Shown here in pieces: positions 1-8,261 of a DNA stretch of 64,000 bases. This stretch comes from Hydrogenophaga sp. (GTDB taxonomy: Bacteria; Pseudomonadota; Gammaproteobacteria; Burkholderiales; Burkholderiaceae_C). Within the stretch, counting starts at the first letter, position 1. Each line of letters opens with the position of its first letter. The notes beneath the pieces were generated by a model, which ran no database searches, was not told the origin of the DNA, and saw only the letters and a list, made by a program, of their open reading frames with translations. A program made the position numbers and the translations under genes. Location of the stretch: the NCBI GenBank assembly GCA_016741995.1, contig JACVCO010000015.1, positions 1 through 64,000 on the forward strand, given 5' to 3'.

Positions 1-301
1 CGTCCGATCGGGTATCAGGTCGGGTGTTGGGCCGGCTGTTGGAGCGGGCATCGGACCGGTTGTCCGATCGGGGGTCCCGTCGCGGGGCCGGGGCGCGCCC
101 GGGCGCATCGGCCTCGCGCGGCGCCCTGGCGGTGGCCGCGGGCTGCACAGGCAATTCGGGGCGTTGCGCGGCACTCAATGGCCGGGCGCGTGCGGGGCCG
201 GGTGGGCGCACGGGCGCGCGGCGCGGGGCGCGCGGGTCGGCAGGGGGCTTGGGGGCCGCGGGTTTGAGCTTGAGGGTGCGGCCGGGGGGGTCTTGTGACA
301 T
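1..301 (-). CDS. Partial CDS, unrecognised basic low-complexity N-terminus
   Basis: The reading frame opens with ATG at 301-299 and runs off the window edge, giving about 100 residues rich in Pro, Ala, Arg and Asp. It starts MSQDPPGRTLKLKPAAP and ends with Arg-Ser-Asp type repeats (RSDNRSDARS and similar). A GAGGG ribosome-binding site lies about 10 bases upstream, and the gene follows the Crp/Fnr gene by 45 bases on the same strand. No folded domain is visible yet. Disordered basic tails of this kind occur on RNA-binding proteins such as pseudouridine synthases and ProQ-like proteins of Comamonadaceae, but nothing here decides the function. Confidence 0.5.
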   Translation of the reverse strand, partial: MSQDPPGRTLKLKPAAPKPPADPRAPRRAPVRPPGPARARPLSAAQRPELPVQPAATARAPREADAPGRAPAPRRDPRSDNRSDARSNSRPNTRPDTRSD

Positions 302-346
302 GGGGGGATTGTCCCTCGCTCTTTCGGCGCAGTGCCGGCCACAGGC

Positions 347-1063
347 TCAGTCCAGCCCCCCCGACCGCAACGCCGCCAGGTCCAGCACCCGCAGCCCCCC
401 ATATTCGATCCGTATCCACCCCTTCTCCTGCAGCGCGCGCAACGCCTCGTTCACACGCTGGCGCGAAAGGCCCACCAGGTAGGCCAGTTCCTGCTGCGTG
501 ATGCGCAGCACCCCGCCCACGTTGGGCGAGAGCAGCGGGTGGAACAGGGCGGCCAGGTTGCGCGCCACGCGCAGGTCGGGGCTGGTCAGGCGATCGATCT
601 CGCGCGCCGCGATGAACTGGCCCAGGCGCTCGTTGAGCTGATGCATCACGAAGCGGTTGAAACCGATCGAGTGATCGAGCAGCCAGTCGAACGTGTCCAC
701 CGGCAGGCCCGCGATCAGGCTCTTGCGCAGGGCCTGGATGTTGTAGCGGTACTGCTCGTGCTTGAGCACCGTGCCCTCGCCGAACCAGCCGCCCGGCGCC
801 ACCCCCGTGAACGTGATCGTGTTGCCCTGCGAATCGTCGTTGTTCATCTTGAGCAGGCCGTCCACCAGCCCGAACCAGAACGTGACCGGCCGGCCGTAAC
901 GGCAGATGTAGTCGCCGGCTTCGGCCTCGCCCACCTCCAGCGCCTCGACCGCGCGTTCGCGCGCTTCGCCCACCAGATGCGACAGCCACGGAATGCCCGC
1001 AAGTTCCGCGTCGGTGGGTCGGCGCGCGCGTTCGCGGATCGCGCTTCGGCGGGCAGGAAACAT
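347..1063 (-). CDS. Crp/Fnr family transcriptional regulator
   Basis: This 238-residue protein has an N-terminal cyclic-nucleotide-binding-like beta-barrel (about residues 15-140), a dimerisation helix and a C-terminal winged helix-turn-helix. The recognition helix reads LSRQRVNEALRAL, so it lacks the usual Crp R-E-x-x-R and Fnr E-x-x-S-R contacts. It has only one cysteine (ICRYG), so an Fnr-type iron-sulfur cluster is excluded. I chose the ATG at 1063 because the residues upstream do not look like the family. It is transcribed divergently from the ligase/ABC operon starting at 1199 and is the natural candidate regulator of that operon. The ligand is unknown. Confidence 0.93.
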   Translation of the reverse strand: MFPARRSAIRERARRPTDAELAGIPWLSHLVGEARERAVEALEVGEAEAGDYICRYGRPVTFWFGLVDGLLKMNNDDSQGNTITFTGVAPGGWFGEGTVLKHEQYRYNIQALRKSLIAGLPVDTFDWLLDHSIGFNRFVMHQLNERLGQFIAAREIDRLTSPDLRVARNLAALFHPLLSPNVGGVLRITQQELAYLVGLSRQRVNEALRALQEKGWIRIEYGGLRVLDLAALRSGGLD

Positions 1064-1093
1064 CGGGAAAGTCCTAGGAGGGATGACCCGAGA

Positions 1094-1175
1094 TTGTCGT
1101 CGGACGGACAACATGACGTCAAACCCAGGCCTACCATCCGCCCCATCAAACCCCCGCTGTCCCGTGCCGGACAGC
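1094..1175. promoter_or_regulatory. Two inverted repeats in the divergent promoter region
   Basis: Two dyads lie between the Crp/Fnr gene and the operon at 1199. One is TTGTC-N8-GACAA at 1094-1111. The other is GCTGTCC-N6-GGACAGC (7-bp perfect arms) at 1156-1175, just upstream of the GGAG ribosome-binding site. Either could bind the Crp/Fnr dimer; the second could also form a hairpin in the leader. This is prediction from symmetry only. Confidence 0.35.
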
Positions 1176-1198
1176 GCGGCGATCGAAGGAGACAAGGC

Positions 1199-3145
1199 AT
1201 GCAGACCACCTTCCCCCGGCTCTTGCTGGAGCACGCGCGGCAGCGGCCCGGCGGGCCCGCCATGCGCGAGAAGGAATACGGCATCTGGCAGACGACGAGC
1301 TGGTCGGACATGGCGGCGCTGGTGCAATCGCTGGCGTGTGGCCTGCACCAGGCCGGCCTGCAGCGCGGTGAGCACCTGGTGGTGGTGGGCGCCAACCGCC
1401 CGCGCCTGTACGCGGCCATGCTGGCGGCGCAATCGCTGGGCGCCATTCCCGTGCCGCTCTACCAGGACGCGGTGGCCGCCGAGTGCGTCTTCCCCATCAC
1501 CAACGCCGAGGTGCGCTTCTGCGTGGTGGAAGACCAGGAGCAGGTCGACAAGATGCTGGAGGTGCGCGAGCAGTGCCCGGCACTCACGCACATCTATTAC
1601 GACGACCCGCGCGGCCTGCGCAACTACGACCAGCCCGGCCTGCAGAGCCTGGACAGCCTGCTGGCCGCGGGCGAAGCGTTCGCCAAGGCGCACCCCGGCG
1701 CCTTCCAGGCCCAGGTGGACCAGGGCCAGCCCGACGACGTGGCCGCGATGTTCTTCACCAGCGGCACCACGGGCAACCCCAAGGGCGTGGTGCACAGCCA
1801 CCGCACCCTGCTCGACCGCGCCGCCGCCGGCACGCGCTTCGACAAGCTCGGCCCGCAGGACGAAGTGCTGGCCTACATGCCGCCCGCGTGGATCGGGCAG
1901 AACATCTTTTCCTACGCGCAGTGGCTGGTCACGGGCTACGTCGTCAACTGCCCCGAAAGCAGCGGCACCGTGAACATCGACCTCAAGGAGGTCGGCCCCA
2001 CCTACTACTTCGCGCCGCCGCGCATCTTCGAAGGCCTGCTCACCAGCGTGATGATCCGCATGGAAGACGCGGGCGCGATCAAGCGGCGCCTGTTCCATGC
2101 CTTCATGGATGTGGCGCGCCGCGTGGGCCCCGACCTCATGGACGGCAAGCCGGTGGGCGTCTTCGATCGCATCGCCTACCGCCTGGGCGACTGGATGGTC
2201 TACGGCCCGCTGCGCAACAGCCTGGGCTTTTCCCGCGTGCGGGTGGCCTACACCGCGGGCGAGGCGATCGGCCCCGACCTGTTCAGCTTCTACCGCTCCA
2301 TCGGCATCAACCTCAAGCAGCTCTACGGCTCCACCGAAACCGCGGTGTTCGTGTGCCTGCAGCCCGACAACGAGGCGCGTGCCGACACCGTGGGCGTGCC
2401 TTGCGAAGGGGTGGAGATCAAGCTCAGCGAGAGCGGCGAGATCCTGGTGAAGTCGCCCGGCCTGCTCAAGGCGTACTACAAGAACCCGCAGGCCACGGCC
2501 GAGGTGCTCAGCGCCGACGGCTGGTACCACACCAGCGACGCCGGCTTCATCGACGCCAGCGGCCACCTGAAGATCATCGACCGCGTGAAGGACGTGGGAC
2601 GCCTCATGGGCGGCGCGCACGACGGCGCCATGTTCGCGCCCAAGTACGTGGAGAACAAGCTCAAGTTCTTCTCGCACATCAAGGAAGTCGTGGCCTTCGG
2701 CGACAAGCGCGAGAAGGTCTGCGTGATGATCAACATCGACTTCGATGCCGTGGGCAACTGGGCCGAGCGCCGCAACCTGCCCTACGCCGGCTACACCGAT
2801 CTCGCGGCCAAGCCCGAGGTCTACGCACTCATCCAGGAGTGCGTGGAGAAGGTCAACGCCGACCTCGCGCGCGACGAGCTGCTCGCGGGCAGCCAGATCA
2901 GCCGCTTCCTGGTGCTGCACAAGGAGCTCGACGCCGACGACGGCGAGCTCACGCGCACGAACAAGGTCCGCCGCGGCTTCATCGGCGAGAAGTACCAGGT
3001 GCTGGTGGACGCGCTCTACGGCGGCAAGTCCGAGCAGTACATCGAAACGCAGGTCAAGTTCGAGGACGGCCGCACCGGCTCGGTCAGCGCGACGCTGCAG
3101 ATCCGCGACGCCAAGACGTTCGCCCCCGTGAAGGCTGCCGCATGA
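1199..3145 (+). CDS. AMP-binding acyl-CoA synthetase (long-chain-type ligase)
   Basis: This 648-residue adenylate-forming enzyme would convert a carboxylic acid, ATP and CoA to an acyl-CoA. The phosphate-binding loop TSGTTGNPKG is at residues 187-196, the adenine motif YGSTE at 376-380 and the HTSDAGF motif at 444-450. The length and the TSDAGF-VKDVGR layout match the long-chain fatty acyl-CoA ligase branch. GGAG lies 8 bases before the ATG. The stop overlaps the LivG start (ATGA). Position at the head of a liv-type ABC operon suggests it activates the imported acid, perhaps aromatic or branched; the substrate is not visible in the sequence. Confidence 0.92.
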   Translation: MQTTFPRLLLEHARQRPGGPAMREKEYGIWQTTSWSDMAALVQSLACGLHQAGLQRGEHLVVVGANRPRLYAAMLAAQSLGAIPVPLYQDAVAAECVFPITNAEVRFCVVEDQEQVDKMLEVREQCPALTHIYYDDPRGLRNYDQPGLQSLDSLLAAGEAFAKAHPGAFQAQVDQGQPDDVAAMFFTSGTTGNPKGVVHSHRTLLDRAAAGTRFDKLGPQDEVLAYMPPAWIGQNIFSYAQWLVTGYVVNCPESSGTVNIDLKEVGPTYYFAPPRIFEGLLTSVMIRMEDAGAIKRRLFHAFMDVARRVGPDLMDGKPVGVFDRIAYRLGDWMVYGPLRNSLGFSRVRVAYTAGEAIGPDLFSFYRSIGINLKQLYGSTETAVFVCLQPDNEARADTVGVPCEGVEIKLSESGEILVKSPGLLKAYYKNPQATAEVLSADGWYHTSDAGFIDASGHLKIIDRVKDVGRLMGGAHDGAMFAPKYVENKLKFFSHIKEVVAFGDKREKVCVMINIDFDAVGNWAERRNLPYAGYTDLAAKPEVYALIQECVEKVNADLARDELLAGSQISRFLVLHKELDADDGELTRTNKVRRGFIGEKYQVLVDALYGGKSEQYIETQVKFEDGRTGSVSATLQIRDAKTFAPVKAAA

Positions 3146-3939
3146 CATCCAAGAAGATCGGCGAGGTCGTCCTCGACGTGCACAACATCAGCCTGCGTTT
3201 CGGTGGCGTCAAGGCGCTCACCGACATCAGCTTCAACGTGCGCGAGCACGAGATCCGCGCCATCATCGGCCCCAACGGCGCGGGCAAGAGCTCGATGCTC
3301 AACTGCATCAATGGCGTGTACCAGCCGCAGGAAGGCACCATCAGCTTCCGCGGCCAGACGTTCAAGCACATGAACAGCCGTCAGGTGGCCGAGATGGGCA
3401 TCGCGCGCACCTTCCAAAACCTGGCGCTGTTCAAGGGCATGAGCGTGATCGACAACATCATGACCGGGCGCAACTTGCGCGTGAAAAGCGGTCTGCTCGC
3501 GCAAGCCTTCCGCAACCCGTTCGGCATCGGCGGGGCGCAGAAGGAAGAAGAACAGCACCGCGAGTTCGTCGAACACATCATCGATTTCCTGGAAATCCAG
3601 GCCCACCGCAAGACGCCCGTGGGCACCCTGCCCTACGGCCTGCAGAAACGCGTGGACCTGGGCCGCGCGCTCGCCATGGAACCGCAAATGCTGCTGCTCG
3701 ACGAGCCCATGGCCGGCATGAACCTCGAAGAGAAGCAGGACATGAGCCGCTTCATCCTCGACGTCAACGACGAGTTCGGCACCACCATCGTGCTGATCGA
3801 GCACGACATGGGCGTGGTGATGGACATCTCCGACCGCGTGGTGGTGCTCGACTACGGCAAGAAGATCGGCGACGGCACCCCCGACGAGGTGCGCAACAAC
3901 GAGGAGGTGATCAGCGCCTACCTCGGCACCAGCCACTGA
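3142..3939 (+). CDS. ABC transporter ATP-binding protein, LivG type
   Basis: This 265-residue cytoplasmic ATPase belongs to the branched-chain amino acid (HAAT) importer family. Walker A GPNGAGKS is at residues 43-50 and Walker B LLLDEP at 184-189. The signature region reads LPYGLQKR, a variant of the usual LSYGQQR. It partners with LivF at 7452 as the second ATPase of a heteromeric pair. The ATG overlaps the stop of the upstream ligase, implying translational coupling. In this setting the cargo is more likely an organic or aromatic acid than an amino acid. Confidence 0.95.
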   Translation: MTSKKIGEVVLDVHNISLRFGGVKALTDISFNVREHEIRAIIGPNGAGKSSMLNCINGVYQPQEGTISFRGQTFKHMNSRQVAEMGIARTFQNLALFKGMSVIDNIMTGRNLRVKSGLLAQAFRNPFGIGGAQKEEEQHREFVEHIIDFLEIQAHRKTPVGTLPYGLQKRVDLGRALAMEPQMLLLDEPMAGMNLEEKQDMSRFILDVNDEFGTTIVLIEHDMGVVMDISDRVVVLDYGKKIGDGTPDEVRNNEEVISAYLGTSH

Positions 3940-3951
3940 GCGAGGCGAGAC

Positions 3952-4881
3952 ATGGCGTTCTTTCTGGAAACACTGTTCGGCGGCCTCATGGTGGGCATGC
4001 TGTATTCGCTCGTGGCCCTGGGCTTCGTGCTGATCTTCAAGGCCTCGGGCGTCTTCAACTTCGCGCAGGGCGCGATGGTGCTGTTCGCGGCGCTGGCCAT
4101 GGCGCGCTTCTCGGAGTGGATCCCGCAGTGGACCGGCATCGAGAGCAAGGTGCTGGCCAACGTGGTGGCCTTCGTGCTGGCCGGCCTGCTGATGTTCGCC
4201 ATGGCCTGGCTGATCGAACGCTTGGTGTTGCGCCACCTGGTGAACCAGGAAGGCGCCACGCTGCTGATGGCCACGCTGGGCATCACCTACTTCATCGACG
4301 GCCTGGGCCAGACCGTCTTCGGCAGCAACATCTACAAGATCGACATCGGCATGCCCAAGGACCCGGTGTTCGTGCTCGACACGGTGTTCGAAGGCGGCCT
4401 GCTGCTCAACCAGGAGGACATCATCGCCGCGGGCATCGCCGCCGCGCTGGTGGTGGTGCTCTCCCTGTTCTTCCAGAAAACCGCCACCGGCCGCGCGCTG
4501 CGCGCGGTGGCCGACGACCACCAGGCCGCACAGTCCATCGGCATCCCGCTCAACCGCATCTGGGTCATCGTGTGGTGCGTGGCCGGCGTCGTGGCGCTGG
4601 TGGCCGGAATGATCTGGGGCTCCAAGCTGGGTGTGCAGTTCTCGCTCACCACCGTGGCGCTGCGCGCGCTGCCGGTGGTGATCCTGGGCGGCCTCACCTC
4701 GGTGCCCGGCGCCATCATCGGCGGGCTGATCATCGGCGTGGGCGAGAAGCTCTCCGAGGTCTACCTCGGCCCCTTCGTGGGCGGCGGCATCGAGATCTGG
4801 TTCGCCTATGTGCTGGCCCTTGTCTTCCTTCTCTTCCGCCCGCAAGGTCTGTTCGGCGAGAAGATCATCGATCGCGTCTGA
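3952..4881 (+). CDS. Branched-chain amino acid-type ABC permease, LivH type
   Basis: This 309-residue inner-membrane protein is strongly hydrophobic, with about eight predicted membrane segments. The N-terminal stretch LMVGMLYSLVALGFVLIFKA is typical of LivH. The C-terminal part contains the GLTSVPGAIIGGLIIGV region found in the family. It forms the translocation pore with the LivM protein encoded 11 bases downstream. A GAGGCGAG site precedes the ATG, 12 bases after the LivG stop. Confidence 0.95.
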   Translation: MAFFLETLFGGLMVGMLYSLVALGFVLIFKASGVFNFAQGAMVLFAALAMARFSEWIPQWTGIESKVLANVVAFVLAGLLMFAMAWLIERLVLRHLVNQEGATLLMATLGITYFIDGLGQTVFGSNIYKIDIGMPKDPVFVLDTVFEGGLLLNQEDIIAAGIAAALVVVLSLFFQKTATGRALRAVADDHQAAQSIGIPLNRIWVIVWCVAGVVALVAGMIWGSKLGVQFSLTTVALRALPVVILGGLTSVPGAIIGGLIIGVGEKLSEVYLGPFVGGGIEIWFAYVLALVFLLFRPQGLFGEKIIDRV

Positions 4882-4892
4882 GGCACTGACAC

Positions 4893-5969
4893 ATGTTCTA
4901 CAGAGAAAACGGTCAGTTCAAGACCTCCTACCGCGCCGATCAGCAGATCTTCCCGATCGCGCAGGACCGCTGGTTCGTCATCGCGCTCATCGCCTTCGCG
5001 TTCATCGCGGTGCCGATGCTCGCGAGCGACTACCTGATGCGCGCGATCCTGATCCCGTTCCTGATCTTCTCGCTCGCCGCGGTGGGCGTGAACATCCTGG
5101 TCGGCTACTGTGGCCAGATCAGCCTGGGCTCGGGCGCCTTCATGGCCGTGGGGGCCTACGGCGCCTACAACTTCTTCGTGCGCGTGCCGGGCATGCCGCT
5201 CGTTCCGGCACTCATCCTCGGCGGCCTGTGCGCCACCTTCTTCGGCATCCTCTTCGGCCTGCCCAGCCTGCGCGTGCGCGGCCTGTACCTGGCGGTGGCC
5301 ACGCTGGCCGCGCAGTTCTTCGCCGACTGGATGTTCCTGCGCATCAAGTGGTTCACGCTGGACACGCCCTCGGGTTCGGTCGCGGTGTCCAACCTGCAGG
5401 TGTTCGGGCTGCCGCTGGAAAGCGCGGCGAGCAAGTACCTGTTCTGCCTGGCGGTGCTGGCGGTGATCGCGCTGCTGGCCAAGAACCTGGTGCGCTCGGC
5501 CATCGGGCGCGAGTGGATGGCCATCCGCGACATGGACGTGGCGGCCGCAGTGATCGGCATCCGCCCCATGTACGCCAAGCTCAGCGCGTTCGCGGTCAGC
5601 AGCTTCATCATCGGCGTGGCCGGCGCGCTCTGGGCCTTCGTCTACCTGGGTGCCTGGGAGCCCTCGGCCTTCTCGGTCGACTACTCCTTCCGCCTGCTGT
5701 TCATGGTGATCATCGGCGGCCTGGGCTCCATCATGGGCAGCTTCTTCGGCGCGGCCTTCATCGTCGTGCTGCCCATCGCGCTCAACCAGATCCTGCCCGC
5801 GGTGGCCGGGGTCTTCGGCATCGCCATTTCCACCACCGCGGTCTCGCACGCCGAACTGATGATCTTCGGCGGCCTGATCGTGTGGTTCCTGATCGTCGAG
5901 CCGCACGGGCTGGCTCGGCTGTGGTCCATCGGCAAGCAGAAGCTGCGCCTGTGGCCGTTCCCGCATTGA
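4893..5969 (+). CDS. Branched-chain amino acid-type ABC permease, LivM type
   Basis: This 358-residue permease begins with a roughly 30-residue hydrophilic segment, followed by about nine membrane helices. The GYCGQISLGSGAFMAVGAYG motif near residue 70 and the GGLGSIMGSFFGAAF segment in the C-terminal half are LivM hallmarks. It pairs with the LivH protein encoded immediately upstream. The start is the only ATG compatible with the short 11-base gap. Confidence 0.95.
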   Translation: MFYRENGQFKTSYRADQQIFPIAQDRWFVIALIAFAFIAVPMLASDYLMRAILIPFLIFSLAAVGVNILVGYCGQISLGSGAFMAVGAYGAYNFFVRVPGMPLVPALILGGLCATFFGILFGLPSLRVRGLYLAVATLAAQFFADWMFLRIKWFTLDTPSGSVAVSNLQVFGLPLESAASKYLFCLAVLAVIALLAKNLVRSAIGREWMAIRDMDVAAAVIGIRPMYAKLSAFAVSSFIIGVAGALWAFVYLGAWEPSAFSVDYSFRLLFMVIIGGLGSIMGSFFGAAFIVVLPIALNQILPAVAGVFGIAISTTAVSHAELMIFGGLIVWFLIVEPHGLARLWSIGKQKLRLWPFPH

Positions 5970-6034
5970 ACAAGCAATGCCGCTTTCGCTGTTTTCCCCG
6001 TGCCTGCTTCAACCAACCTTATAGGAGACAAGTC

Positions 6035-7369
6035 ATGAAGCCAAGCAAGATCGTCCTCGCCGCCGCGTTGATCGCGGGCAGTGGCGCGCTCGTGTCGACC
6101 GGCGCCTGGGCACAGGCGAAGGAGCAGTACCTGCCGGTGCTGTCGTACCGCACCGGCGCCTACGCCCCCAACGGCACCCCCACCGCCAACGGCATCGTCG
6201 ACTACTACAAGCTGGTCAACGAGCGCGGCGGCATCAATGGCGTGAAGATCCTCGTCGAGGAATGCGAGACCGGCTACGACACCGCGCGCTCGGTGGAGTG
6301 CTATGAGCGCCTGAAGGGCAAGAACGGCGGCGCCGCGCTGATCCACCCGTGGTCCACCGGCGCCACCTTCGCGCTGACCGAGAAGGCCCCGGTCGACAAG
6401 ATCCCGCTGATCACCACCGGCTACGGCCGCAGCGAAAGCGCCGACGGCACCATCTTCAAGTGGAACTTCCCGCTGCTGGGCACCTACTGGGTGGCGGCCG
6501 ACGCGATCGTGCAGGCCATCGGCAAGCGCGAAGGCGGCATGGACAAGCTCAAGGGCAAGAAGATCGCCCTCGTGTACCACGACAGCCCGTTCGGCAAGGA
6601 ACCGATTCCGCTGCTGCAGGAGCGCGCCGCCATGAACGGCTTCCAGCTCTCGCTGCTGCCCGTGACCGCGCCTGGCGTGGAACAGAAGGCCACCTGGCTG
6701 CAGGTGCGCCAGCAACGCCCCGACTACGTGCTGCTCTGGGGCTGGGGCGTGATGAACTCCACCGCGCTGAAGGAAGCACAAGCCACCGGCTACCCGCGCG
6801 AGAAGATGTACGGCGTGTGGTGGTCGGGTGCCGAACCCGACGTGAAGGACGTGGGCCAGGGCGCCAAGGGCTACAACGCCGTGACGCTGCAACACGGCAC
6901 CGACAAGAACGCGCCGATCGTGAAAGAGATCCTCGCCAAGCTGCACGACAAGAACAAGGGCACCGGCCCGCGCGACGAAGTCGGCGAGACCCTGTACCTG
7001 CGTGGCGTGGTGAGCGCGGCCATGGGCGTGGAAGGCATCCGTGCCGCCCAGGACCGCTTCGGCAAAGGCAAGGTGATGACGGGTGAACAGGTGCGCTGGG
7101 GCCTGGAGAACCTGAACCTCACGCAGGCCAAGCTGGACGCGCTGGGCTTCAAGGGCGTGCTGCGCGGCCCGATCAGCACCTCGTGCGCCGACCACGTCGG
7201 CGCGGGTGCGGCGCGCATCCACACCTGGGACGGCGCCAAGTGGGAGTTCAGCACCGACTGGCTCGAGGCCGACCAGCAGATCATCCGCCCGATGGTCAAG
7301 GCCACGGCGTCGAAGTACGCGGCCGAGAAGAAGCTGACGGCGCGCACGCCCCAGGACTGCCAGTCCTGA
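6035..7369 (+). CDS. ABC transporter periplasmic substrate-binding protein (LivK-like)
   Basis: This 444-residue protein is a Peripla_BP_6 type receptor. It has a classical signal peptide ending near AWA-QA (residues 1-28). AGGAGAC lies just upstream of the ATG. At 444 residues it is longer than LivJ/LivK (about 370), as is common for receptors of organic or aromatic acids in this superfamily. It delivers ligand to the LivH/LivM permeases. Its 3' end carries a series of stem-loops (see 7352-7425), which probably protect this abundantly needed message. Confidence 0.94.
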   Translation: MKPSKIVLAAALIAGSGALVSTGAWAQAKEQYLPVLSYRTGAYAPNGTPTANGIVDYYKLVNERGGINGVKILVEECETGYDTARSVECYERLKGKNGGAALIHPWSTGATFALTEKAPVDKIPLITTGYGRSESADGTIFKWNFPLLGTYWVAADAIVQAIGKREGGMDKLKGKKIALVYHDSPFGKEPIPLLQERAAMNGFQLSLLPVTAPGVEQKATWLQVRQQRPDYVLLWGWGVMNSTALKEAQATGYPREKMYGVWWSGAEPDVKDVGQGAKGYNAVTLQHGTDKNAPIVKEILAKLHDKNKGTGPRDEVGETLYLRGVVSAAMGVEGIRAAQDRFGKGKVMTGEQVRWGLENLNLTQAKLDALGFKGVLRGPISTSCADHVGAGAARIHTWDGAKWEFSTDWLEADQQIIRPMVKATASKYAAEKKLTARTPQDCQS

Positions 7370-7425
7370 TCCACCCCACCGCGCTTCGGCGCGGTGCCAT
7401 CGCCAAGGGCGGCGTGCCGCCCTTG
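7352..7425 (+). promoter_or_regulatory. Three tandem perfect stem-loops between receptor and LivF genes
   Basis: Three hairpins follow one another. The first has CAGGACT/AGTCCTG arms with a 3-base loop at 7352-7368, covering the stop codon. The second has CACCGCGC/GCGCGGTG arms around a TTCG tetraloop at 7377-7396. The third has CAAGGGCGG/CCGCCCTTG arms with a 4-base loop at 7404-7425. None is followed by a T-run, so they look like mRNA-stabilising or attenuating structures rather than full terminators. Receptor genes are often expressed above their permease partners this way. Confidence 0.6.
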
Positions 7426-7451
7426 CCCATGGTCCAGACGGAAACCCCCTC

Positions 7452-8261
7452 ATGAGCACACCCACACCCGTTCTCAACGTCAACGGCATCGAGGTCATCT
7501 ACAACCACGTGATCCTGGTGCTCAAGGGCGTCTCGCTCACGGTCAACCAGGGGCAGATCGCGGCCATCCTCGGCGGCAACGGCGCGGGCAAGACGACCAC
7601 GCTGCGCGCGGTGTCCAACCTGCTCAAGGGCGAGCGCGGCGAGGTCACCAAGGGCAGCATCGAACTGCGCGGCGAGCGCATTGAGAACCTCTCGCCGGCC
7701 GATCTGGTGCAGCGCGGCGTGGTGCAGGTGATGGAGGGGCGCCACTGCTTCGCCCACCTCACGATCGAAGAGAACCTGATGACCGGCTCCTACACGCGCA
7801 AGGACAAGGCCGAGATCGCGCGCACGCTGGAGAAGGTCTACAACTACTTCCCGCGCCTGAAGACGCGGCGCACCAGCCAGGCGGCCTACACCAGCGGTGG
7901 CGAGCAGCAGATGTGCGCCATCGGCCGCGCGCTCATGGCCAACCCCAGCGTGGTGCTGCTCGACGAACCCTCCATGGGCCTGGCGCCGCAGATCGTGGAA
8001 GAGGTGTTCGAGATCGTGAAGGACCTGAACCTGAAGGAGGGGGTGACCTTCCTGCTCGCCGAGCAGAACACCAACATGGCGCTGCGCTACGCCGACTACG
8101 GCTACATCATGGAAAGCGGCCGCATCGTGATGGACGGGCCGGCGGCCGATCTGCGCAACAACGAGGACGTCAAGGAGTTCTACCTGGGCGTGGGCGGGGG
8201 CGAGCGCAAGAGTTTCAAGGACGTGAAAAGCTACAAACGGAGAAAGCGGTGGCTGGCGTGA
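7452..8261 (+). CDS. ABC transporter ATP-binding protein, LivF type
   Basis: This 269-residue ATPase is the second nucleotide-binding subunit of the liv-type importer. Walker A GGNGAGKTTT is at residues 41-50, the signature TSGGEQQM at 147-154 and Walker B VVLLDEP at 167-173. It is about 30 residues longer than typical LivF, ending in a basic tail (KSYKRRKRWLA). The last 13 bases overlap the next gene. The separation from LivG by the permeases and receptor is a common order in Comamonadaceae. Confidence 0.94.
   Translation: MSTPTPVLNVNGIEVIYNHVILVLKGVSLTVNQGQIAAILGGNGAGKTTTLRAVSNLLKGERGEVTKGSIELRGERIENLSPADLVQRGVVQVMEGRHCFAHLTIEENLMTGSYTRKDKAEIARTLEKVYNYFPRLKTRRTSQAAYTSGGEQQMCAIGRALMANPSVVLLDEPSMGLAPQIVEEVFEIVKDLNLKEGVTFLLAEQNTNMALRYADYGYIMESGRIVMDGPAADLRNNEDVKEFYLGVGGGERKSFKDVKSYKRRKRWLA

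Noticed and set aside
1064..3148. Long minus-strand frame opposite the acyl-CoA ligase, continuous with the Crp/Fnr gene
   Set aside because: It is the antisense shadow of a GC-rich gene; the Crp/Fnr domain begins only at 1063 and the upstream residues have no domain.
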